This document shows positions 40,801-52,800 of a stretch of 62,000 bases of DNA, piece by piece. Origin of the DNA: Mesostigma viride (taxonomy: Eukaryota > Streptophyta > Mesostigmatophyceae > Mesostigmatales > Mesostigmataceae). The stretch covers positions 1 through 62,000 of the forward strand of contig RPFO01002283.1 of NCBI GenBank assembly GCA_009746045.1, given 5' to 3'. Numbering within the stretch: position 1 is the first letter of the stretch; every line of letters starts with the position of its first letter. Under the pieces are notes generated by a model. That model did not search any database. It was given only the letters and a program-made list of their open reading frames with translations, and had not been told where the DNA came from. A program made the position numbers and the translations under genes.

Positions 40801-43800
40801 CTTTCTGTCCCCCTCACAATGCCCCCAGATGGCCAGCGGTGACCTGAGCAGTAGCAACTTGCGGCTGGTGATGGCGATGCTGGACTTGCTGGGCGGCAGC
40901 CAGGGACGCCCCTGGCTGTACGAGCACCCGTCACTCATGCGGGTGGCACTCTACTCATTCCTGCGGCTTATGGCGGACCATGTGCGAGGTGTGTGTCTGT
41001 GTGGTCACTTAAGTATAGTATTGGGTGGGTGGGTGGGTGGGTGGGTGGGTGGGTGGGTGGGTGGGTGGGTGGGCGGGCGGGCGGGCGGGCGGGCGGGCGG
41101 GGAGGGGGGGGGGGCAGGGGGGAGGGCGGGGCGGGGGGCGGGCGGGGGGCGGGCGGGCGGGCGGACGGGACGGGCGGACGGACGGCGGGCGGGCGGGCGG
41201 GCGGGCGGGCGGGCGGGCGGGCGGGGGGGGGGGGGGGGGGGGAATGTGTACAAAGGTAGTACTTCAGAGGTGAGGGGAAGGACAATGTGCGAGGTAAGGG
41301 GGAAAGGGGTGGAGGGTGTGTGTGGAGGGGGGCTATGCTGGCAGCTGCAGCAGGAGTTATTAGGCAACAGGACGGATTTTAGAGGTGGGGGTGGTCCACG
41401 TTTGAGGTAAGAGGAGGCGCAGTTTCGTTTTGCTAGCAGCAGCAGCCGAGCAGCCGCCGCAGCAAGTGTATCAATCGGTCAGAAATCAGAGCAGACCGTG
41501 TGCAAGGTGTGGAGGTGGGGGGGGGGGGGATATTTGCTTAAGCCGTTGTTGCGTAACCGGACAGGTGTGAGGTGAGGGCGCACCACGTGAGAGGGGGGGA
41601 GTTCTTCAGTCGTGTGTACAGAAATAAGACTGCATAGTTCTTCAATAGTGTGTACAGAAATAAGACATTATGTCCGACGGCCCTGCACATGCGCACGAGA
41701 TGGGCGACTGTACCTCGCAGGGAGAAGCGTGGCAGCGGCCACAGCGGCGACGGGAGGCGGCGGGGGGACAGGTGGCGGCGCCTCATCGGCCCCATCGGTC
41801 ACGGCGCAGTCGCTGGGAGAGCTAATCCAGGCGGAGGCGGCCTTCTGTGTGGGGATATTGCGGGACCGTTTTGCCGAGTGCCTGGCGATCGGACGCGACT
41901 TGGCACGCGCTCTCAAGGTAGCTGAACTTGGCTTGTAACATCAGATATGTTCGTTTGTAGCATAGGCTAAACAGTTTTATGAACTATACTCGTATCATTA
42001 CATAAAGCTGGTCTATATGCAGGGATGATTACTTAATTGCTATCTGTTTATGTTTAGTTTGTTTGGTTACTTCTTTGAATGCCTTGTCCTTGCCTATCTC
42101 TCCACGATTGCTGTACTGATGTGTACTGCCAACATAGCAGTATACTAGAGACATTGTAGCAGTATACACACACATACACAGTTCGGGAGCTCCGGCGCCA
42201 CCCTAGCGCGGTCAATGTCTACTAGTTGAGTTCATGGCTTGCTACACGACATTCCTCGAATGTCTCCGCACAGGGTCAGGGCGCCATCATGTTGCTTTCT
42301 TCTTCTTGGTTGGTGGTGAGGGGCCGATCTGGTCGTAATGGTGGGGAACATGCAAAGCTTGGTGTGTAAGGGGGACTCCTCCTGTTTGCTCTCTAGACTG
42401 GGGACCCAAAGAGGGCTGTTTTCCGTGGTCACCGTGCATGGCCTGGCCGTGCCGGGATTTATCTACAGCTTTTCTTTTCCCACCCTGCCCCTATCCTTTC
42501 TTTCTCTCAACACACATATAGACACACACGCACACTGAAACTTCCCACCCACCCCACCCCACCCACCCACCCATCCACGCCACCCTGCAGGAGATCGCGC
42601 CACATGTGCCAGAGATCGGCGCCATCTGGCAGGAGATGCTATGTGCAGGGACAAGCGGCGGTGGCGCGGGGGCGCCCAGCCTGGCCTGCCCCGAGTACCG
42701 TGACATCTGCCAGCTGTACGCCACGCCCACGGACGTGCGGTGCCTGCTCTCGCGCGTCACGCCGTTGGCGGAGCTGCATCTGCGCTTCATGCTCACCCAG
42801 GTGCAGACTTGACATAAACTCTCCGAACTGAAATAAACCCTCTTCCTCTCCTTGCTTGGGTGCACGCAAGCAAAATGTGTGCTTACCCAGGTGCGGCCAG
42901 CGGCATGGTTCAGCCTTGCAGGCGCAGCTGGTAGCAATGAGTTTGACGTTAGCCTGGCAGGCGAAGACAAGAGCATGCAAACAGGGCTGCCCAAGCGCCA
43001 GTGCAGGTGCGGCTGGTAGAATTTGCGTGGGTAAAGTTTTTTTCTCCTGGCGCAGCCAGTAGCGTGGAGCTGGTGGCAGCCTTGCGATTGGGGCTAGGGG
43101 TGTAAATGAGGATCATCTCCATTTGTGTGAGGACATGCATTAATGAGTCCGCAGTCTCCTTGGGGAGCCGCGGACCATTAATCCTCATGAGGACGTGTCC
43201 GTTGCCATCAACAGGGGCATGTCAGATGGACTCGTGAGACTACCCAAACGCATACTAGAATGTGACTGCATGCCTTGTACGACCCTTCCGCGACCATCAT
43301 TTATTGTACCTCGATTGTCCATCCACCACCTGTGTGTTGTACCTCAATCGTCCATCCACCACCCGTGTATTGTACCTCGATTGTCCATCCACCACCCGTG
43401 TATTGTACCTCTATTGTCCATCCACCACCCGTGTATTGTACCTCTATTGTCCATCCACCACCCGTGTATTGTACCTCAATCGTCCATCCACCACCCGTGT
43501 ATTGTACCTCTATTGTCCATCCACCACCCGTGTATTGTACCTCTATTGTCCATCCACCACCCGTGTATTGTACCTCTATTGTCCATCCACCACCGGTGAA
43601 TGATCCGTGTACTATCCATCTACTGCCCTGCCTCTGCTTAAAATCTAGCATTCGTCACACCCTATGCCTTCCCCAGGTCAGGCTCGGCAATCAGATGCGG
43701 TGTACCAGCCGTAGTTCCACTCACATGGCTGATCATATGAGCAGATCAGTGTTATAATGTCATTTATCCATTACACAGCTTCTTGCTATGTTTCCTTGGG

Positions 43801-46800
43801 CCGTTTGTGTCATGCCGGCTCTGCAGGTAAAGCTGGGCAATCAGATGCGCTACCAGCAGTGGTTCCGCTCCCGCCACTTCCCCTTTGTCTCCGACACCGT
43901 CACCACAAGCGACTCCCTCGTGCCTGAGCTCATTCGCTTCATCGCCTGCGGCATCCACCCCTCCAACGCTATCCTGGCGTCCGACACCCTCCCCCGCTGG
44001 GTCGTGATCGGGTGGCTGCTCAAGTGTGTGCGGCCGCCGTCCCTCATCAAGGCGGCCCACCTCACGCTCTTCTACGATTGGCTGTGCTTTACGCCGGGTG
44101 CTGTTGGTGAGCCCCGGTTAGGCCTAGGGAACTAGGGAACCAGTTAGGTCTAGGACTAGGGAACTAGAACTAGGTCTAGGACCAGGGAACCAGGACTACG
44201 TCTAGGACTGGGGAACTGGGACTAGGACTAGGACTAGGACTAGGACTAGGACTAGGACTAGGACTAGGACTAGGACTAGGACTAGGACTAGGACTAGGAC
44301 TAGGACTAGGACTAGGACTAGGACTAGGACTAGGACTAGGACTAGGACTAGGACTAGGACTAGGACTAGGACTAGGACTAGGACTAGGACTAGGACTAGG
44401 ACTAGGACTAGGACTAGGACTAGGACTAGGACTAGGACTAGGACTAGGACTAGGACTAGGACTAGGACTAGGACTAGGTCTAGCACTAGGACTAGGACTA
44501 GGACTAGGACTAGGACTAGGACTAGGACTAGGACTAGGACTAGGACTAGGACTAGGACTAGGACTAGGACTAGGACTAGGACTAGGACTAGGGCTAGGGC
44601 TAGGGCACTAGGACTAGGGAGCTAGGACTAGGGAACTAGGACTAGGGGACTAGGACTAGGGAACTAGGACTAGGTTTAGGACTAGGGGACTTGGACTAGG
44701 TCTAGCACTAGGACTAGGGAACTAGGACTAGGTTTAGGACTAGGGGACTTGGACTAGGTCTAGCACTAGGATTAGGGGATTGTCCCTCCATGGGTCGCCC
44801 TCGCAAGGCCTAGTGTTTCGGTTGCGGCAGTTGGGGGAATGGGAGGGGTTGAGAGCAGTTGGGGTTTGGGAGCAGTATGCCCTGGCGCGGGGGGTACGAC
44901 ACGTGGCATGCGTGCTTGCCGCCTGGGGGCAAAAGTATCGCTGTTTTAGCTCTTGAGTTTTATTGGCTAGTTTGGGAGCATTCCAGCTTGCTTTGCTGCT
45001 GATCCTAGCTTGTTTGTTGTGTGTATAGCCGGGACGGAGTTGGTGACTTTGTGCGGTCATTCAATACGGGTTAGAGCTAATATTGATGACTTGGTTGGTG
45101 CGATGTTTAGGACTTGGTTGGTGCGATGTTTTGGACTTGGTTGCTATATTTTTTAGGACTTGGTTGGTGCGACGTTTTGGACTTGGTTGGTGCAATATCC
45201 TACTTTAGATACCTACTGGTCATGCCTGAAGGTCTGAACCCTCACTGCGACTGTAATGGTGCTAGCATAAGCATGACCATCCCTTCTGTTGTCGGTCTAA
45301 CAATGCTTATTTAGTACTCCATGGCCTCACGATGGAGGCATGCGACCTGGTTGATAATAATAATAACATTACAATATACTACCACTAATGGACATCGTTA
45401 ATAATAAAATGCTTGCTAGAGTGTGCCACATCGCCTCGGTCACCTGCCCAGTAATTGTATCTGGGGGCTGGGGCCCTACCGTTGGCGCGCATGCCTCACT
45501 TCCCATGTGCCCTGTTTCCAAGCGGCTTGTTTGCTTGCGTTTGACACGTCCAAACGTGGCTATCCTGTTGCTCATGTCCATGGGCTAACAATTTTCTCGG
45601 GTGCGAAACGGTTAAGTGCGCCAGTCAGGCTGGCCTTTTTTGTGTGTCATCTCCCAGTTGCTTCCGGTAGGTACATATATCTCTTGTTAGGGATCCAGAT
45701 GTGAGGCGTGCTTCACTAAAGGCACCTGCTACCTATTGCTTCCTCTGCATCTACACCTGCGACGCATGCCCTCGGATGTGGCCAACCCCCCGCAGATAAA
45801 GGGCCCGAGAACGCCGGAGCTGGAGCAGGCAAGGGCGGTGCTGCCCCCGGGGGTGATGGCGTGGAAAGCATAATGAACCTGGAGCCTGCGATGCTGCTGC
45901 TGGTGCACTCGATCCCAAAGTACACAGAGATCACGGGGGGGCTTCTCACCTCGCTGTTTTCTTTCATCGACGGGTTTGATGCGCCGCGCAAAGCGGCGTT
46001 CGAGCGATCAGTGGCCGCGTCGGTGGGTGGGGAGGGTGACGCGGCTGACATTGTACTCACCACAATCTTATTATTTTCTGAAAGAAAATGAAAGGGCCGC
46101 CTTAAGGTGGTTTTCTTGAATTGGTGTTTTAATTCTATTTCAAAGTGGTGCGTATTCCATTTCAGATTTTTTGACGTTTTCAGATTGGTAATGCTGGCTA
46201 TCTCAGGCTAATGTCTGTCTTTGGGGTCACCTAAGTTCAGAGGCTCGAGGTGTTATTGCATGCTCCGTTGATCTCTCAGCATGCCTCTTGTCTATAAGGA
46301 GGGGCGGGGGGGTAGCGACAGGGGAGGGACGGTGTGGTAACCTGGTAGATTCTTTCGATATATTAGGAACATGGATTAGGTAGATTTAGGAATATTTAGG
46401 CATGGTTCACACAAATATATGTTGTGCAGATTAACCACGTTTTAGATATACGTAGATCTGCCAGATGCCAACATCACAGGGCCACAGGCACGATGGTTCT
46501 CGATGAAGATGCTACTTAGAGATATTTGCTCGATTAAGATGCTACTTAGAGAGATTTGCTCGATTAAGAGCTGCGGGTTCAAACAGAACCCGGTCCCGAT
46601 GCAGCCTTTCTTCACCCTGGTCCCTGTTCGCTGAGTGCTCCACCACAGTCCCTGCTTGCTCGATGCTTTTTGCCTTTGCTTGCCACCCCGCCTGCCTGCC
46701 GGTGCGAAGATCTCCCCCCTTCTCTCCCTCCCCTAAAAAGTGCCCTTCCCACCCCATCCCCCTACCCCCCTTACCCCCCCTTACCCCTTTTTCCCCGCCA

Positions 46801-49800
46801 CCACCCCTAGGTATCCCTGCTTGTCCAGCGCGGCGTCGTGCGCTCCCTGGAGCCCATCCACTCGTGCCAGCTGCTCGCCCCCTCCCTGCGCACTCGCCTG
46901 GCGAACATGTTTCCCGAGTACTGCCGGGCCAGGGGGGGTGCAGGGGGGGGGGCGTCCGGGCCGGCTCCTGGCGGCCTGGCATCCGTGACATCAGGCACCG
47001 GCGCGCTGGCCGGCCTGGGGTCCCTGGTCTCGGGCATGCTGGGGGGTGCCCCTGGTGGGCTCATGAGCGTGCTGGGTGGTGGCGGAGACAAGGGCAAGAA
47101 GCGGCGGCTGGAAGAGGCCAAGGTAGGGTGGACCGACAGGATAGCGTGGACTGATGGGTGGATGGATGGGTGGGTGGGGTAGGTGCATGCATGGCATGCC
47201 AAGGTAGGAGGCCAAGTAGGGTGAAATAATAAGACGCTGTCAATGCGGTGATTAGATGCTTGTGTTGGTAGCGTTAGGTGCTTGCGTTTAGAATTTCGCT
47301 TTCGTTTTGGTCCCTTCTTGGTTGCATCAGGTAAGCAAGCCATCGTTGCTATTATTGCTACCATCGCAAGGACCTGTTCTGATCTCCCTGCACAGGATTC
47401 ATACTTGTACAAGGGTATTCAATTCCCTGCTTCCTATTTCTCTGTATCCCAGCGTCGGCTCAGCATCCCCCTCTCCCATCCAGAGATAAGGAAACTGACC
47501 CTCAAGTTGGCGAGACAAACCGTTGGAACGCAGACTTTCCCAATCACAACCCCATGAAATAAGAAAAAGCAACGCTATCGCGAGCCAACCCGCTTGGAGA
47601 GACCATTATTTGTAGCACACCGCCAAGTATCAAACCACCCGACAACCCACACCTACGCATACTAGAGGTTCGGCCCCGTCTGCCAGTAGCAAACCGCTCA
47701 TGCTTTTCTGTCATCTCCCACCTTTTGATTGTTTGTGGGTACCCACGCCCCTGTGCTGCCTCTTGTACCTTGCGATCAATCATATTCTACCTCACGCCCC
47801 TGTCCTGTCCCTTGTACCTCATTATCCAACAATCCTCGGGTCCCTCAAGGACACCCGAAAGGACAAGGACCATCCCACCACGCTGGCAGCGAGCCGCCCC
47901 GCTCCACCGACATCAACAACCGAGGCACCCGGGGCAAAGAAAGTGGCTCCTCCGACAGGTTCTGTGCTGGCAGCCAGCACCCCAGCGGGTGCCAGTGCTG
48001 CCATGGGCACAAATGCCATGCCTGCCGCACAAGCATCCGCACAAGCATTCTCTGCTCGCATCATCGCCACGTCCAGCGCCATCCCTTCATCATCGCAGCC
48101 AGGAGCGCCCCAGCCCGCCCCCTTGGCGCAAAGAGAGGCCCCTGGTGCGCTGAGTGGTTCCCCAGTGCTGGCGGCCAAGCGGCAGCGGCTCGCGTCCGAG
48201 GGCCCGCATCCGCCACCATTAACGCTGGAATCGTCGGTGGCCCCTTCGGCATCACCGGCGTTGTTGGATGAGCAGCAGCAGCAGCGCTTGGTGCAGAAAC
48301 CGCCGCCGCCATTGCAGCCACTGCCGCAGTCTCAGCCACAGCCGCCGCAGCCACAAAAGCAGCAACAACAACAGCAACAACAACAGCAACAACAACAGCA
48401 ACAGCAGCCGCAGCTGACGCCCCTTGCTGGCAGGGCATCCCTGCCGCAAGATGCAGGTGCACCAGTGGCTGCCACTGTGGCCAATCGCGCCACATTGACC
48501 ACGCCGCCACAACCAGGGGTTACCCCGCCGTCTGTGCCCACACCGATCAACAAGCCATCCAGCAAAGCAGCTGCGAAACCTCTTGCCAGGGCAACCGCAC
48601 AGCCCCCAATTAAGGCAGGTGGGATGGGTGGGCCGAGCCAGGTGCCAGTGCCAGCTGCTGACATCAGCAATGACAGCCGCAACGGACCCTCAGCTGCCCC
48701 TTCCCCGCGGCCGGAGCCTGCAGGACCCAAGCAGGGCTCGCTGCCAGGCATAGCAAGCATTCCTGATGCTGTGCAGCGTGCTAAGGAGTGGGATGCCCAG
48801 GGCGTGAGGGTGCTCAATGGTCCAGCGGGGTTTCCCCAAGCTGGCCTGCCCGCCGGGGCGCCAGGCATTCCAGCAGCCGTGCTGCCCTCGGCCACTGTGA
48901 CCGCGGAAACTTCCCCGCCATCCCCTTACTTGGGTGCTCCAGGCGGCTCAGACAGTGCATCTCCCTATGCAGGCGCGCCGGTGTCGTCTGCGAGTGTGTC
49001 CGCTAGGGCCGGCGAGGCCGCCAACGCGGGCATGGGCGCGATGGTGGCGGAGTTTGGCCCGCACTTGGCCCGTCTGAAGGGGGCGGTGATGGCAGGGAGC
49101 TTGCCACCCGCAGACCAAGGCAACCGTGCGCGGGGCCAGTCCAAGGCGGATGGTGGGGCAGCGTTTGATGACCCGTCACTCGCAGTGGCTGCGTTTGATG
49201 ACCTTCTCGGGGCGCTGGCGCTCTGGGCCCGGCGGGAAATGGCCGAGGGCGCATCCCTGGCCAGCGCAGCAGGGTCCCATGGTCATGGAGTAGGGGCTGC
49301 AGCGGTGGCAGGCGGCAGGCGACATGTGGGAGGAGCTCGCGCTGGGGGGGCGGAGGGCCAGGATCGCCGGGGTGTACACCAGCAGCGCAGGCAAGAACTG
49401 GGGAAATGTATTCCACAAAACGCTACGCGTATGTTACGCTCTAATTAGCTTTGGCCCTTTGGCCTCAGCCTTTGCCGATTTGCAGTTTTTCTTTTCCAGC
49501 TGACCATTCTGCAGTAGCCTCTTGCAGTAGTTTTTTTGGAGCATGGTCCATTGCTTATCGCTCATTGCTCAGGCCCAGGCCCAGTATCAAGTCCCAATCT
49601 GCATTTCCCGTTTCCAATTTACCATCTACCATTTTCCATTTTCCATTTTCATTTACCAGGTACCAGGTACCAGGTACCAGGTACCAGGTACCCTTTCCCG
49701 TTTCCTAGTTCTCGTTTGCCATTTCCCATTTCCCATTTCCCATTTACCATTTACCATTTACCATTTACCATTTACCATTTACCATTTACCATTTATCATT

Positions 49801-52800
49801 TATCATTTATCATTTATCATTTGCCATTTGCCATTTGCCATATACCATTTCCTTTTTCCCATCTCCCATCTCCCATTTCCCATTTCCCATTCCCCAATTC
49901 CCAGTTTTCATTGCTCATTTCTCATTTCCCATTTTTCATTGCTCATTTCTCATTTCCCATTTCTCATTGTCTGGTTTCCGTTGCCCATTGCCCATTGCCC
50001 ATTGCCCATTGCCCATTGCCCATTGCCCATTGCCCATTGCCCATTGCCCATTGCCCATTGCCCATTGCCCATTGCCCATTGCCCATTGCCCATTGCCCAT
50101 TGCCCATTGCCCATTGCTCATTGCTCATTGCTCATTGCCCATTGCCCATTGCCCATTGCCCATTGCCCATTGCCCATTGCCCATTGCCCATTGCCCATTG
50201 CCCATTGCCCATTGCCCATTGCCCATTGCCCATTGCCCATTGCCCATTGCCCATTGCCCATTGCCCATTGCCCATTGCCCATTGCCCATTGCCCATTGCC
50301 CATTGCCCATTGCCCATTGCCCATTGCCCATTGCCCATTGCCCATTGCCCATGGCCCATTGCCCATTGCCCATTGCCCATTGCCCATTGCCCATTGCCCA
50401 TTGCCCATTGCCCATTGCCCATTGCCCATTGCCCATTGCCCATTGCCCATGGCCCATGGCCCATGGCCCATGGCCCATGGCCCATGGCCCATGGCCCATG
50501 GCCCATGGCCCATGGCCCATTGCCCATTGCCCATTGCCCATTGCCCATTGCTCATTGCTCATTGCCCATTGCCCATTGCCCATTGCCCATTGCCCATTGC
50601 CCACAGCCCATGGCCCATGGCCCATTGCCTATTGCCCATTGCCCATTGCCCATTGCCCATTGCCCATTGCCCATTGCCCATTGCCCATTGCCCATTGCCC
50701 ATTGCCCATCGCCCATTGCCAATTGCCCATTGCCCATTGCCCATTTCTCATGCTCCATTTTTTTCCCATCTTCCCCCTTGCATTATCCCTTTCTCATATT
50801 CCATCCCGCTTTCTGATTTCTCTCTCAGATTAAAGCCCGCGATCCCTGCTTTCCTTTTCCGCTCAGTTTCTCTCAGTTCCTATGTCCCATGCTCAATGTC
50901 CTATGCCCCATTCACGCTTTATCGGGCCCCCAAGATGGTTTTGGGAGTGGAGGGACGCCAAACAGGATCCTGGTCTCTTCGATATTTCAGCTGTGCACTG
51001 GACTATGGACTTGATTCTTGTGGACGGACAGAAGCCAAGTTTGATAAATTTATGTCTGCTGTGTGCAATGCTCCCATGTAGGCTACTGGCTGAATATGGA
51101 AGTGTCTCCGTTGCCACTGCCTACTTTGCTCCTTATTTCTTTGGTTCCACGTTTTGTTGCCTACTTTGCTCCTTATTTCTTTGGTTCCACGTTTTGTTGC
51201 CTACTTTGCTCCTTATTTCTTTGGTTCCACGTCTTGTTGCCTACTTTGCTCCTTATTTCTTTGGTTCCACGTTGTATTGCCTGCCTCGCATCTTATTTCT
51301 GTGGTTCTGTTCCCTCACGCGCTCAGTACGGAGGTCATCTACGCACTTGCATGGGAGCTCTACCACATGCTCGGCTTTGGAACCTCCGGCGGGATTGGGG
51401 CGGCCATGTACCGACTCTTCCCCCCCGATGCCCTTCCCCCCTGGTTCGACCACGATTCCGAGGAGGATGACGACTTCACCTACGCCCAGCTTGGTGGCCA
51501 CAGCGCCAAGGACGTTGGCCGGGATGACATGGAAGGGGATGCTAGTGAAGAAGACGACGATGGTGACGAGGGCCAGCCGGGCGGCGGCGGGCACATCTCC
51601 CTGTGGCTGGCGGGGACCCGGGGACCCGGCTGCCTGAGCAACCGGCTCGCTGCGCGCTACCTGGCGACGGGGGAAGGCTCCCTGCTGGGCCTGCTGGTGG
51701 CGCTGGCGCAGCACGGTCGGTCGCCGCTGGTGGGCGCGCAGCTCGTGTGCCACCTGTCGCTCGCTGAGTGCACGGGCGAGGGGGTCGTATACGACGGCGA
51801 TCACAGGGAGGAGGTAGCCGGTAGCGGTGACAGTGAAGGAGATGGTGACAGCGGCGGTATTAATGGGCCGATGTCGGGCCCTCGGAGGGACCGGCTGCGG
51901 GACGCCCTGGCTCGCTTGCCCAGGGACACGAGGCGGGCGCTGCGGCAGCACGCGCTGGCCCCTCCCTCGTCGCTCGGAAATGGGAGAGTATCAACCCCCC
52001 GGGTAAGGGATCAGGAAACGCCGTCATCGAACCCCCACCCGAGACAAACAAGCCACGCGGGCTCTGTCGACGTGTCATCGTCACTGCGCGATGGCGGCGG
52101 CGGCGGCGCGCATCCGATGGAGATGGAGGCGGAGGACGGCCCGTGGGGGGGCGGTAGGGACCGTGGCAGCGACGGCCTGGGGGACCTGGAGGCCATGGAG
52201 GACGGCGCGCTGATGCGGCTGGAGGCTGCCGTGCGCCAGCAGCTAGCAGCGCTCGGCCGACGGCCGCCACTTCACCCTGGCCCTGCCGGTGGCATTGGCC
52301 ATGGTGCGCCTTCCACGGGCAAGGGGCGAGAGGCAAGGGAGGGGGTAAGGGAAAGGGTAAGGGAAAGGGAATGGGGAAGGGGCAAGGTGGGGTCGTCAGC
52401 ATGTAGCGTGACATCAGCGGATGCGCCAGGGAAAGTGGGAAAGAACGGGGGGCATGTTGGTTCGGTAGATGGCCTGGTATGGTGCCCCCACTTGGACTTG
52501 TCTCGGAGCGGCTTCTCGTTCCCTTCCTTGGTCGCCCAGCGGGACGCGTTCGCCGCCTACCGCACCTTCCTGCGGCTGGAGTGCACCGATGAGCTGGCGG
52601 ACGCCAGCACAACCATGGGGCCCCGGGAGGGTGTAATCGCAGGGGGGGGGGGGGGGGGTCGCGGGGGAGCAGGTATGCGAGGACAAGGTTGGCTGCCAGG
52701 TGGCGCCTGGGCCCGACAGGCATGGTAGAGTTGTTCCCCAGTTGGAAGCTCCCCGCCTGACGAGTGAACCTGTCGCGCGCCACACGTCAAATGAGGCTAT

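Noticed and set aside
43262-43757. Tandem 33-bp units considered as a CRISPR array or a coding repeat
   Set aside because: Units are contiguous with no unique spacers, and they lie in a eukaryotic intron.
44118-44770. CTAGGA hexamers considered as internal telomere repeats
   Set aside because: The unit is not a known plant or algal telomere repeat (TTTAGGG or TTTTAGGG), and the array is inside a gene.
49536-51081. Several 300-500-codon frames rich in AHCPLPI or GNGQWAM
   Set aside because: Products of the TTGCCCA heptamer array, open in every frame, and inside an INTS3 intron.
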